Positions 1 through 9,059 are shown, counted from the first letter of the stretch. The stretch: DNA of 29,933 nucleotides from Acetobacter sp. (GCA_023665325.1 JAMPED010000018.1:1-29933), one strand, 5' to 3'. Program-made: numbers and translations. Notes: a model not told the origin generated them from the letters alone.

Positions 1-152
1 TCCCTTGACTCAGGGTGCCGGAGCAGGGCACCCTGAGAGGGATGACACAGAAAAGGGAGGGATGACAGTGGGGGGAGGATGAGGGGGGGGAAAGGGAAAC
101 CCCTCCGAGGAGAAGGAGGGGTAAAGGGAGAATCTGAGAGAATCTGTAAAAG
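1..152 (+). repeat. F1 palindromic repeat cut by window edge, plus G-rich repeat debris
   Basis: Positions 1-47 are an F1 element lacking its first bases at the window edge. It has the CTCAGGGTGCC / GGCACCCTGAG inner stem and ends in AGGGATGACA. The rest (48-152) is purine-rich debris with a CCCCTCC/GGAGGGG hairpin around 100-121. No gene is visible here. Confidence 0.85.
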
Positions 153-833
153 TTAAAATATTCGAGGTGTTAGGCAACTGATAACGCGACCTAATATCTC
201 GACATCTGCCTGAGGATAGGTGATGTTTGGATAAAGCTTGTTTTCGCTTATCAAGACAAATGTTTCTCCGGGGGCAGTTTGGACGTGTTTAACTTGAACA
301 TTTTTGTTGTTTTGTACAACATAAATGCCGTCTCCATTATGACTGGATGAGCTGGTGTCATATAGTACTAAACTGCCAGCAGGAATCGTCGGCGCCATAT
401 AATCACCATTAAGGCGGATGATGCGCAGTGTGGACGGATTAGCGCCGCACCACGGGGCAAACTCTTGACGATTTAGTGACATACGTCCGATGAGTGTGCT
501 GAAAAAATCAACTCCGGGACGAGGATCGTAGATATCAATCATCATATAATCTGTGGCGTGATGACCGACACAGCTTGTGTCATTTGAAATTAACGGGGTG
601 CAATAGCCTTTAATTATCAGCTCGTCATCTAGCAATTCTTCTTCTGCTATATCTAATAGGTGACAGACTTTTTTGCGATCTATTTCGCTTAGTCGTTTGG
701 GTAGACCATATTTAATGTATTGTTGAATATAGGCATCCTTGCGCCCAATGGTGAGTGATATATCACGATAGGTAAGTCCTCTTTCAGTGATGAGTTTTGC
801 TAAACGTTTTCTTATTCCTTCTAAATCAGCCAT
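153..833 (-). CDS. HTH / S24-type (LexA/CI-like) repressor with Ser-to-Tyr substitution
   Basis: A 226-residue protein with the layout of phage CI-type repressors. Residues 1-65 form an HTH-like segment (ITERGLTYRDISLTIGRKD, with IQQYI as likely recognition helix). The C-terminal part has the S24 peptidase fold signature LNGDYMAPTIPAG at 141-153 and a VQVKHVQ segment with Lys182 where the general-base Lys is expected. In the family the catalytic Ser lies in GDSM; here that position is Tyr145, so RecA-stimulated self-cleavage is probably lost (inference). The start at 833 is chosen because AAGGAGA lies 6-7 nt upstream; a longer frame reaches 923 but is AT-rich and has no ribosome site. It diverges from a replication-like module at 1136, as CI does in phages, so control of that module is likely but unproven. 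Confidence 0.75.
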   Translation of the reverse strand: MADLEGIRKRLAKLITERGLTYRDISLTIGRKDAYIQQYIKYGLPKRLSEIDRKKVCHLLDIAEEELLDDELIIKGYCTPLISNDTSCVGHHATDYMMIDIYDPRPGVDFFSTLIGRMSLNRQEFAPWCGANPSTLRIIRLNGDYMAPTIPAGSLVLYDTSSSSHNGDGIYVVQNNKNVQVKHVQTAPGETFVLISENKLYPNITYPQADVEILGRVISCLTPRIF

Positions 834-1135
834 TTGTATCTCCTTGTTTTTTTTGCAGTCTAATATATAAAAAAAAATTACGCAAGAGGTGTTATTTTTT
901 ATTGACATTATATTATTTTTCATATAAGACGTATATATAAATATGTGAGTGCATAACGTTTGTTTTCAGAATGTTACTTCACATTGCCAAGGCAGACTTT
1001 TCTTGGGCTTTGGGTATTTTTGAACTTTTCGAACTAGCGGTACTTTTGAACTATCTGTGACGACTGACTTTGAGGACTTTGGAGTGGTTTTGCTGTGCAA
1101 AACTCGGGGGAAATTGTTTTTTTAAAGAGGAGTTG
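834..1135. promoter_or_regulatory. Divergent control region between repressor and replication-like module
   Basis: A non-coding gap of 302 bp. On the plus strand a TTGACA at 902-907 is followed 15 bases later by TATAAG; the spacing is short, so this is only a weak promoter candidate. Around 930-955 the sequence is a run of alternating AT. At 1018-1055 the motif TTTTGAACT occurs twice with a GAACTTTTCGAAC inverted repeat between, a possible operator for the neighbouring repressor. No F-type repeats occur here, unlike most other gaps. Confidence 0.35.
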
Positions 1136-2053
1136 ATGGAACAAATTGTTTTAAATACGAATCTGCGGTTTATTATTGCGGGGCTTTCGGTTGAGCAAAA
1201 AGGAATGTTGTTGACGGCGTTGCTGGAGGGAAGTGCTGAAAAACTGGCAGGTGAGGCGTTTAATCTTTATCAATATATCTTTTCTTTGCAGCAGGAAATT
1301 GAAGATAAAAAGCAGCGGATGCGGGATTTGAATGCGAAGCGGCGTGAAATGGCTAAGCAAAAAAGCGAGACGGGCGTGCAGGATGATTTGTTTGCGGTGC
1401 ATAACGATGATGTTGCGACGCAGTGCGACGCAAAAACTAAAAGAAAAGTAACAAAAGAAAAGAATTATAATAAAATAAAAAAAATTATTTTTTCAGAAAA
1501 GAAACAAGAAGAAAAGAGTTTAGAGCCTGATGAGACTCCGTTTGTGCCGCCATTGGTGGATGAGGTGAGGGCATTTGTGGTTGAAGAGGGGCTTTTGGTG
1601 GAACCGGAAACCTTTGTGGATTTTTATGATTCTCGTGGATGGAAGGTGGGGCGTACGGCGATTAAAAATTGGCAGGCGACGGTACGGCTTTGGCATCGGC
1701 GGGCAGTGGCTGAGAGGGGAACGCTTGGGGAGGGCGTTCATAAGGATGAGGGGGCGGAAACTGTGAAGGGCGACTCCTCCCTTGAGGGGGAGGAAAAGCG
1801 GGAGGATGGGGATTATGGTGCGGCTCGCAATGACTGCAAAAGAGGAGATGAACAATATTGGCACGAGTTAATGGGGCGTGTGGAGGCGGTTAAAAGTATA
1901 TCGCCTCCGCCAGAAAAACCCCAGAAAACGGTAATTTCCCATACGGGCGGTGAGGAAAAATTGCCGGTTAATGGACTTGAACTTTCGCCTTTTGCACGCT
2001 TTATGCGTCGAATTGAAGACAATGACATTTTACCGGAGAATAAAAATGAGTGA
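1136..2053 (+). CDS. Phage-type replication initiator-like protein
   Basis: A 305-residue protein; the start at 1136 follows an AAAGAGGAG ribosome site by 3 nt (tight), and an upstream in-frame ATG at 1070 lacks one. Residues 1-35 are a compact helical start (NLRFIIAGLSVEQKGMLLTAL) resembling the first helices of phage replisome organiser proteins. Residues 50-130 are highly charged and Lys-rich. Residues 143-190 hold the pattern EEGLLVEPETFVDFYDSRGW then VGRTAIKNWQATVRLWHRR, which matches the C-terminal 'FYDYY..GW.vG...mkdWkaavr.W' segment common in phage replication proteins. Residues 205-236 look repeat-derived. It overlaps the next gene by 8 nt. Function is inferred from this pattern and position beside an S24 repressor. 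Confidence 0.55.
   Translation: MEQIVLNTNLRFIIAGLSVEQKGMLLTALLEGSAEKLAGEAFNLYQYIFSLQQEIEDKKQRMRDLNAKRREMAKQKSETGVQDDLFAVHNDDVATQCDAKTKRKVTKEKNYNKIKKIIFSEKKQEEKSLEPDETPFVPPLVDEVRAFVVEEGLLVEPETFVDFYDSRGWKVGRTAIKNWQATVRLWHRRAVAERGTLGEGVHKDEGAETVKGDSSLEGEEKREDGDYGAARNDCKRGDEQYWHELMGRVEAVKSISPPPEKPQKTVISHTGGEEKLPVNGLELSPFARFMRRIEDNDILPENKNE
1763..1842 (+). repeat. Repeat-like insertion inside the replication-initiator-like gene
   Basis: CTCCTCCCTTGAGGGGGAGG is a palindrome resembling the F4 core, and GCGGCTCGCAATGACTG nearby resembles the right half of F3 (GGCGCTCGCAATGACGG). Both are diverged from the intergenic copies, so this is a probable older in-frame insertion, encoding about 30 residues between the FYDSRGW segment and the C-terminal tail. 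Confidence 0.4.
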
Positions 2054-2534
2054 CAAAAGTGACTTTTTCTTTTTAACAATTAAACAAGTGTATCCTAATT
2101 TTCGTCAGCCATCAGATTTGGAAACGGAAATTTGGGAAGAAGTTTTGGAACCATATGACGAGGATAGTATTCGGGATGGGATTAAATCTTACCGCAAAAA
2201 TGTGGATACGGGATTTGCTCCGACGCCGGCGAAGTTTCGTGAGTTTTTGTTTTTGCCGGTGAAAAAACGGGCGGAAAATGAATTACCTGAACTGCCGCTT
2301 TCTCCAGAATCGTATTTGATGGATGAGGATATTAAAGCGGGGAAGTGTAAATATTTCTTTTCGACATATGTTAAGGCGGTGGCGTATGTGTTTGATGTGA
2401 AAGTTAAAGAGATTTCGGACCCTGAGGAATATAAAAAATATACGCGCGGGATGAAGTATCGGATTGCGGTGGATAAGGGACTGTTTGCGGATTTTGACCA
2501 GATATTGGACAAGGTTTATAAAACGGGGTGTTAA
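2046..2534 (+). CDS. Small helicase-loader-like protein (G39P-like N-terminus)
   Basis: A 162-residue protein; ATG at 2046 overlaps the previous stop by 8 nt, with GGAG 6-7 nt upstream. Residues 7-70 read as an all-helical domain: IKQVYPNF, then EIWEEVLEPYDEDSIRDGIK, then FAPTPAKFREFL. This follows the 'YPnF...W..vL.dy..e.v..a...y.....fPPt..el' pattern of phage DnaB-helicase loaders/inhibitors such as SPP1 G39P. The rest is Lys/Tyr/Glu-rich and unassigned. Its place directly after an initiator-like gene fits an initiator plus loader pair, as O and P in lambda. Assignment is by pattern only. Confidence 0.45.
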   Translation: MSDKSDFFFLTIKQVYPNFRQPSDLETEIWEEVLEPYDEDSIRDGIKSYRKNVDTGFAPTPAKFREFLFLPVKKRAENELPELPLSPESYLMDEDIKAGKCKYFFSTYVKAVAYVFDVKVKEISDPEEYKKYTRGMKYRIAVDKGLFADFDQILDKVYKTGC

Positions 2535-2535
2535 G

Positions 2536-2979
2536 ATGGCGGAACAAGTGTTTCTTTTATCGAAATATTTTAAAATTGGATGGTTGTCGCGACGTTATTA
2601 TGATGGCAGGCGGTATCATCAGCCTTATAGTGCAGAAGACAGGTTGCTTGCGGGAGAGAGATTTTATGCGGATTTTATGCAATGGAATCGCTTTTCGGGT
2701 ACGCTGCGGAGTGTTGACTGTTCTATTCCGCGAGTGGATGGGGGGATTCGGGGCGGCTTAGTGCCGCTCACTCCCGAGGCGGAGAGGTTTCGGCGGGCGC
2801 TGCGACGGGTGTCAAGGTCGCATTTGCCGGTTATTTATAAGATTGTATTAGAAGAAAAGGAGATTAAGCCGCAGTCTTGTCTTTCGGCACGAGAGCGTTT
2901 GTATTTTAATGATGAGGTGAAGGGATTGTTGTGTCGCGGGCTTGATGAATTGGCATCATACTATCGGAAGATATTGTGA
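2536..2979 (+). CDS. DUF6456-like hypothetical protein
   Basis: A 147-residue basic protein starting one base after the previous stop; the preceding ACGGGGTGTTAAG gives only a weak ribosome site, so translational coupling is likely. Residues 31-50 (SAEDRLLAGERFYADFMQWN) and the C-terminal VKGLLCRGLDELASYYRKIL resemble the 'AGerl..Dfera' and 'L...LdrLA.hYg' ends of DUF6456, a domain seen in alphaproteobacterial HTH proteins. No catalytic motif is visible. It closes the three-gene unit that begins at 1136. The family call is tentative. Confidence 0.4.
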   Translation: MAEQVFLLSKYFKIGWLSRRYYDGRRYHQPYSAEDRLLAGERFYADFMQWNRFSGTLRSVDCSIPRVDGGIRGGLVPLTPEAERFRRALRRVSRSHLPVIYKIVLEEKEIKPQSCLSARERLYFNDEVKGLLCRGLDELASYYRKIL

Positions 2980-3309
2980 TGGGGATGGGGGATGGATGTG
3001 CTCTTGAAGAGGGAGATCCCTTGACTCGGGCAGCAGAGCTGGCTGCCCGAGAGGGATGACAGTGCGAGCCGCACGGGCAACGATGGGGCTGCGCACAGCC
3101 AACGTGCGACGTGGCAATCCAGTGGAGGATAGTATGTAAAGCCTTACGGCTTTCTGTCTGTGGATTGCCGCGGTTGCTGCCTTACGGCGGCGCTCGCAAT
3201 GACGGGTGAGGGGGATGACGGGGGGAAAAAGAAAAATGCACAGAGGGGTAAAAAAATGCTTGATTATTTTTTTTATTTGTTTTATCTCATTAGTGTTTTA
3301 CGCGAGTGT
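2980..3309 (+). repeat. Palindromic repeat cluster (F1, F3)
   Basis: F1 at 3015-3061 has the CTCGGGCAGC / GCTGCCCGAG inner stem. A partial reversed F3 lies at about 3090-3122 (CAGCCAACGTGCGACGTGGCAATCC), with the hairpin AAAGCCttacGGCTTT at 3138-3152 and a forward F3 at 3162-3204. 3250-3309 is AT-rich; TTGATT at 3260 with TTATCT 16 bases on is a weak promoter candidate for the tRNA. No gene is seen. Confidence 0.8.
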
Positions 3310-3395
3310 GCGGCTATGGCGGAATTGGTAGACGCGTAACGTTGAGGTCGTTATGGGCTAAGCCCGTGGAAGTTCAAGTCTTCTTGGCCGCACCA
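3310..3395 (+). tRNA. tRNA-Leu (anticodon GAG)
   Basis: An 86-nt class II tRNA with encoded CCA. The acceptor GCGGCTA pairs with TGGCCGC. The D arm contains GGAATTGGTAGA as in other Leu tRNAs. The anticodon stem TAACG/CGTTA closes loop TTGAGGT, with GAG at 3344-3346, reading CUU/CUC. The long variable arm GGGCTAAGCCC and T loop TTCAAGT complete the cloverleaf. It lies 38 bp upstream of the corA-like gene. Confidence 0.95.
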
Positions 3396-3433
3396 TTTTA
3401 ATATGTATCCTTTTATGGCAAGGAGGGCGGGAT

Positions 3434-4387
3434 ATGCTCAGAATTTATAAAACTGAAGAATCCGGAAAACTTGCTAAACTTAAGAAAAATAAAATTATCC
3501 CTGCTACGTGGTGCTCGCTCGTTAATCCTAATGAGGAAGAATTATTGCACGTGTCGAGTTTTTTGCGGGTGGATTATGATTTGCTTAGTAATTCTTTGGA
3601 TGCGGATGAACGCTCGCGAATCGAGCAAGAGAAAAACTCGATTGCAATTATCATTAACTTGCCACTATTGGATGATGAGGGAAATTTTGATACTTTGCCG
3701 TGCGGAATTGTGTTGACGGCGAAAAATCTGATTACGATTTGTGCGCGAGATAATCGGGTGCTTAATTCGTTTAATCGCTCGACGGCGCATACGTTTGATA
3801 CGGGGAATCGGACACGCTTTCTGTTAAATATTCTCTATCGTTGTACGCAGTTTTATTTGCGTTATCTTAATATTATTAACCGGCGGACGGAGCAGATTGA
3901 ATATGCGCTGCGGAAGACGACTTCTAACAAAGAGTTGTTTCAGTTGATGGAAATTCAGAAATCGCTGGTTTATTTTACAACGGCGCTTAAAGATAACCAT
4001 TTGGTATTACTTAAACTTTTGCGAATGATTAAATCACCGGCGATGGCGAAGTTGGTGACATTTTCGGCTGATGATGTTGATTTGCTTGATGATGTTATTA
4101 TTGAAAACAAGCAGGCGATTGAGATGGTTGATATGCATCGTTCCATTCTTGAGGGGATGATGGATGGATTTGCGAGTATTATTAGTAATAACGTTAATTT
4201 GGTGATGAAATTTTTGGCGGCGATTACGATTATTCTTTCTATTCCAACGATGTTGGCTTCTTTTTGGGGGATGAATGTGCCGGTGGCGTTTGCCTCTGAT
4301 CCGAATGGATTTTGGTGGGTGATGGGGCTTTCGGCGATTGCGACGGTGGGGGTTATTATTTACTTTCGTCGGCGCGGAATGTTTTAA
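3434..4387 (+). CDS. corA: CorA family Mg2+/metal channel
   Basis: A 317-residue protein. The N-terminal two thirds are soluble and end in a long stalk helix (about 145-245). Two membrane helices follow at about 254-277 and 290-311, with the family signature GMN at 279-281 (context FWGMNVPV) and a basic RRRG tail. In CorA pentamers GMN forms the periplasmic selectivity loop and the stalk carries the regulatory metal sites. Length matches the family. The start at 3434 has AAGGAGG 8 nt upstream. It may be co-transcribed with the tRNA, because no clear promoter lies in the short gap. Whether the preferred ion is Mg2+, Co2+ or Ni2+ cannot be told. Confidence 0.92.
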   Translation: MLRIYKTEESGKLAKLKKNKIIPATWCSLVNPNEEELLHVSSFLRVDYDLLSNSLDADERSRIEQEKNSIAIIINLPLLDDEGNFDTLPCGIVLTAKNLITICARDNRVLNSFNRSTAHTFDTGNRTRFLLNILYRCTQFYLRYLNIINRRTEQIEYALRKTTSNKELFQLMEIQKSLVYFTTALKDNHLVLLKLLRMIKSPAMAKLVTFSADDVDLLDDVIIENKQAIEMVDMHRSILEGMMDGFASIISNNVNLVMKFLAAITIILSIPTMLASFWGMNVPVAFASDPNGFWWVMGLSAIATVGVIIYFRRRGMF

Positions 4388-4514
4388 TAAAACGAGTTCT
4401 ATGGTCTATTAGAGCGGTCTCTTCAGGTCACATAAAATTCACGTACTACTATGTACGCTAAAATTTTATGCGCCTTTGAGCCCATCTCTACTAGACTCAT
4501 ATAACACGTTTTAT
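4387..4514. repeat. Long imperfect hairpin H1 directly after corA
   Basis: A 128-nt inverted repeat. ATAAAACG at 4387-4394 pairs with CGTTTTAT at 4507-4514; the arms continue imperfectly to TAGAG/CTCTA (4410-4414/4486-4490). An inner stem CATAAAATT/AATTTTATG (4431-4439/4462-4470) leads to an apex CGTAC-tactat-GTACG (4442-4457). It starts on the last base of the corA stop codon. Terminator or mRNA 3'-end protection is possible, but no terminal T-run follows the stem. Confidence 0.75.
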
Positions 4515-4518
4515 TGTA

Positions 4519-4619
4519 CGGAAAAAATTTTGTAAACTAGGTGCCAGCGGCACGGGCATAACTTACTATCCCCTCCTTCTTTGGAGGACATCCGTGGTTA
4601 TTTCGCAAAATTTTTTCCG
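4519..4619. repeat. Long hairpin H2 with 55-bp half-copy downstream
   Basis: CGGAAAAAATTTTG at 4519-4532 pairs perfectly over 14 bp with CAAAATTTTTTCCG at 4606-4619. Inside are a small hairpin GTGCCagcGGCAC and the arms CCTCCttcttTGGAGG. Positions 4511-4565 recur as a near-direct repeat at 4632-4685, so the left half of this element has been copied. Confidence 0.75.
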
Positions 4620-5063
4620 TTAAAACAGTGTTTATTGTATGGGAAAATTTTGTAAACTAGGTGCCAGCGGCACGGGCATAACTTTAGCTGCGGTGTGAAG
4701 AGGGAGATCCCTTGACTCAGGGTGCCGGAGTTGGGCACCCTGAGAGGGATGACAGTGAACAGCCGAGGGATGACAGAGGAAAGAGAGTATGTTTTTTGTA
4801 TCTTTTAATATGTCATCGCTCTGAACGTAGTGAAGTCAAGCGATCTCGTGAGAGTATGTTTTATGGATTGCCACGGCGACGTTGTCGCCTCGCAATGACG
4901 GGGGAGGGGGGCTTGGAGTGAGGAGATCCCTTGACGGCTGTTTCACAGCCGAGGGATGACAGGGGAGGGGGGCTTGGAGTGAGGAGATCCCTTGACTCAG
5001 GGTGCCGGAACAGGGCACCCTGAGAGGGATGACAGTGGTGGTGTTCACGATGACGAGGAGGGG
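4620..5063 (+). repeat. Palindromic repeat cluster (F1-F2-F3, F1, F1)
   Basis: Contents in order: half-copy of H2 (4632-4685), F1 (4705-4754), F2 (4811-4856), F3 (4865-4900, GGCGACgttGTCGCC inner stem), F1 (4925-4961, CGGCTGTttcACAGCCG stem) and F1 (4986-5034). Open frames exist across the cluster, but they are translations of the repeats. No gene is seen. Confidence 0.85.
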
Positions 5064-6398
5064 TTAGCGGAGGAAAGATTTGATGCGGGGGGAGAAGATG
5101 ATATCATCTTCGCATAGGGCACGTTTGATATACATATCTTGTTTTTTGCGGGTGCGGGAGAGGGCAACGTATAATTGTCCGTGAGCAAAGGCGCCGCGGT
5201 CGATGTCTACTATTACTCGGTCGAGTGTTTTGCCTTGGGCTTTATGGATGGTTAGTGCATAGCCCAGTTGTAAGGGGAATTGGATAAACGAACCGGTTTC
5301 TTTTTCGGTGACGTCACCAGTGACTTCGTTTACATCGTATGCAAATGACTTCCATTCTTCGCGGCGGACGGTGATGAATTTATTATCTTGTAGGCAGCGG
5401 ACGACGATGTAACGTTCTTCCAGTTTTTCAACAATGCCTGATGTGCCGTTGATGTAGTCGGGATAATTGTTTTTGTTAAACACCACTAGAGCACCTTCTT
5501 TTAAGGTCAGAGTTTTTGGGGAGGGGGTGTCTTGCATTTTTTCAAAACTGCCGGCGAGTTGGGCGGTATAACTCTTTTCTTCTTTTTTGATGGCGGCGAG
5601 TTTGCGTTGATTGATACTGTCGGCGATCTGACGATATGGGGTGATGGTGATGGCGGTGGCTGTGAAATCTTCGGGATAGTTTTCGGCTTTGTTAAAATAA
5701 GATATTGTTTCGGCTATATTTTCATCATTACGCAGGTTTTGCAGATAGTGCAAAAGTTCGGTATCGCTTTGGCGGTAGACTTCAGTTAGTTCGATTTTTT
5801 CGAATGCGCCTTTTTGATATGCTTTCGAATCAAAAAAATAGGGTTCGCGAGTGCCGTATTCCATTTGAAAAGCGTTTTCAGCCTCATATTTGATAATTGG
5901 GGGGAGTTGGCAGAGGTCTCCAATTAGGATAATTTGCAGACCGCCGAATAGGGAGAGGTTGCCGCGGGCTTGGCAGCATAGCGCCTCAATCGCGTCTAGG
6001 ATGTCGGGGCGAACCATTGAGACTTCATCAATGATGAGGATGTCTGTTTTTTTCAAGATAGATTTGAGTTTACGGCGGCGTGAGGAGAGGATTTCACGCA
6101 TTATCAAAAAATCACTTAGCGGGAGGGTGAACATTGAGTGGATGGTGGCGCCCTCGATATTTAGCGCGGCGATGGCGGTGGGAGCGACAAGGCGGATGCG
6201 CTTTTTGGAGTGTTTTTTTAGATATTTGATAAAGGTAGATTTGCCGGTGCCGGCTTGCCCTTGGATAAAGATGTTGGTGTGGGTGTGTTCAATTTTATCA
6301 AACAATTTGCGTTGGGTAAGGTTGAGGGTGTCTAAGTCTTTGACGGACTTAGAGAGAGATTTGAGGGCAGTTATTTCTCCGGTTTGGGTGGGTTCCAT
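5064..6398 (-). CDS. Pif1/RecD-like SF1B DNA helicase
   Basis: A 444-residue ATP-dependent helicase, predicted 5'-3'. Walker A is GQAGTGKST (47-55), motif Ia VAPTAIAALN, Walker B LIIDEVSM (121-128), motif III GDLCQLPP (160-167). The C-terminal half has YALTIHKAQGKTLD (380-393) and LYVALSRTR (about 410-418), the Pif1/UvrD_C2 signatures. Pif1-type enzymes unwind forks, R-loops and G-quadruplexes. The short length, with no added domains, is typical of bacterial stand-alone Pif1-like proteins; the RecD2 N-terminal region is missing. The ribosome site is weak (AGAGA about 6 nt upstream of the 6398 start). A good sigma-70 promoter precedes it. Confidence 0.85.
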   Translation of the reverse strand: MEPTQTGEITALKSLSKSVKDLDTLNLTQRKLFDKIEHTHTNIFIQGQAGTGKSTFIKYLKKHSKKRIRLVAPTAIAALNIEGATIHSMFTLPLSDFLIMREILSSRRRKLKSILKKTDILIIDEVSMVRPDILDAIEALCCQARGNLSLFGGLQIILIGDLCQLPPIIKYEAENAFQMEYGTREPYFFDSKAYQKGAFEKIELTEVYRQSDTELLHYLQNLRNDENIAETISYFNKAENYPEDFTATAITITPYRQIADSINQRKLAAIKKEEKSYTAQLAGSFEKMQDTPSPKTLTLKEGALVVFNKNNYPDYINGTSGIVEKLEERYIVVRCLQDNKFITVRREEWKSFAYDVNEVTGDVTEKETGSFIQFPLQLGYALTIHKAQGKTLDRVIVDIDRGAFAHGQLYVALSRTRKKQDMYIKRALCEDDIIFSPRIKSFLR

Positions 6399-6426
6399 TG
6401 GGGTCTCTTGGTTCTTGTTTTGTTCG

Positions 6427-6454
6427 AATATAGCATAAAAAATTAGGATGTCAA
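6427..6454 (-). promoter_or_regulatory. Sigma-70-type promoter of the Pif1-like gene
   Basis: Minus-strand TTGACA (6449-6454), 16-nt spacer, TATATT (6427-6432), about 20 bp before the likely leader and start at 6398. Confidence 0.65.
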
Positions 6455-6466
6455 GCGCAAAAAAGC

Positions 6467-6495
6467 TTGCATTGGGGGTAAAAATGTGGTATATT
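6467..6495 (+). promoter_or_regulatory. Sigma-70-type promoter of the short transcript
   Basis: Plus-strand TTGCAT (6467-6472), 17-nt spacer, TATATT (6490-6495). It is back-to-back with the helicase promoter and points at the 61-codon frame starting at 6544. Confidence 0.6.
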
Positions 6496-6543
6496 TAAGG
6501 TAATAAAAAATTATTCTGTCTAACCCCTTTAAATCTGATTCAG

Positions 6544-6729
6544 ATGAAAAGAATTATTTATTTCGCGAGCTGTTTGGCTGCTGTGCTGTTGTTTATTGTA
6601 AGTGTGTATTGCTTATTCGTTGTTGAAGGCGGATTTGCTAAACTTTACATTGGAGGATTGTGTTTTATTGGCTCAGTGTTTTATGCACTGATAGCCTATA
6701 ATAGACGCCCAGAAGCGCAGTGGTCTTAG
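6544..6729 (+). CDS. Small hypothetical two-helix membrane protein
   Basis: A 61-residue frame with two hydrophobic helices, IIYFASCLAAVLLFIVSVYC (3-22) and about 34-51 (LYIGGLCFIGSVFYALIAY), ending NRRPEAQWS. No family is recognised. There is no clear Shine-Dalgarno before 6544, which weakens the case for translation. Support comes from its setting: its own promoter about 50 nt upstream and an intrinsic terminator directly after the stop give a transcript of roughly 280 nt. The alternative is a small RNA with a chance frame. Confidence 0.5.
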   Translation: MKRIIYFASCLAAVLLFIVSVYCLFVVEGGFAKLYIGGLCFIGSVFYALIAYNRRPEAQWS

Positions 6730-6734
6730 GCTCT

Positions 6735-6781
6735 TCCCCCTTTTTATTGCTCTGTGTGAGTGATAAGGGGGATTTTTTTTT
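6735..6781 (+). terminator. Intrinsic terminator after the short transcript
   Basis: TCCCCCTT...AAGGGGGA stem around a loop of about 20 nt, followed directly by nine T. Confidence 0.75.
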
Positions 6782-6912
6782 GCTTTTTTTGGAGTGGGAG
6801 ATCCCTTGACGGCTTGCGTGGCAAGCCGAGGGATGACAGAGAAAAGCAAGGGGAGGGATGACACAGGGAAAAGCGAGAGGGATGATATTATAGGGAAGGG
6901 GGATGCTTGGGG
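6782..6912 (+). repeat. F1 palindromic repeat and right-half debris
   Basis: F1 at 6800-6838 has the CGGCTTGCgtgGCAAGCCG inner stem. It is followed by two bare GAGGGATGACA tails. No gene is seen. Confidence 0.8.
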
Positions 6913-8979
<2,067 letters not shown>

Positions 8980-9013
8980 TTTGAGGGCTCCTAGTTAGAT
9001 TTAGTTGCGGTGG

Positions 9014-9042
9014 AGTTTAGCAGAGGTTGGGTGGGGTGTCAA
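9014..9042 (-). promoter_or_regulatory. Sigma-70-type promoter of mutL
   Basis: Minus-strand TTGACA (9037-9042), 17-nt spacer, TAAACT (9014-9019), about 35 bp upstream of the mutL start. Confidence 0.6.
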
Positions 9043-9059
9043 GGAGGGACGAGGGATTG

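Noticed and set aside
833..923. Longer start for the S24 repressor
   Set aside because: The extra 30 residues come from the AT-rich promoter region, and a good ribosome site sits before 833.
3310..3395. tRNA-Leu as attachment site for the phage-like module
   Set aside because: No integrase and no second copy of the tRNA 3' end was found in the window.
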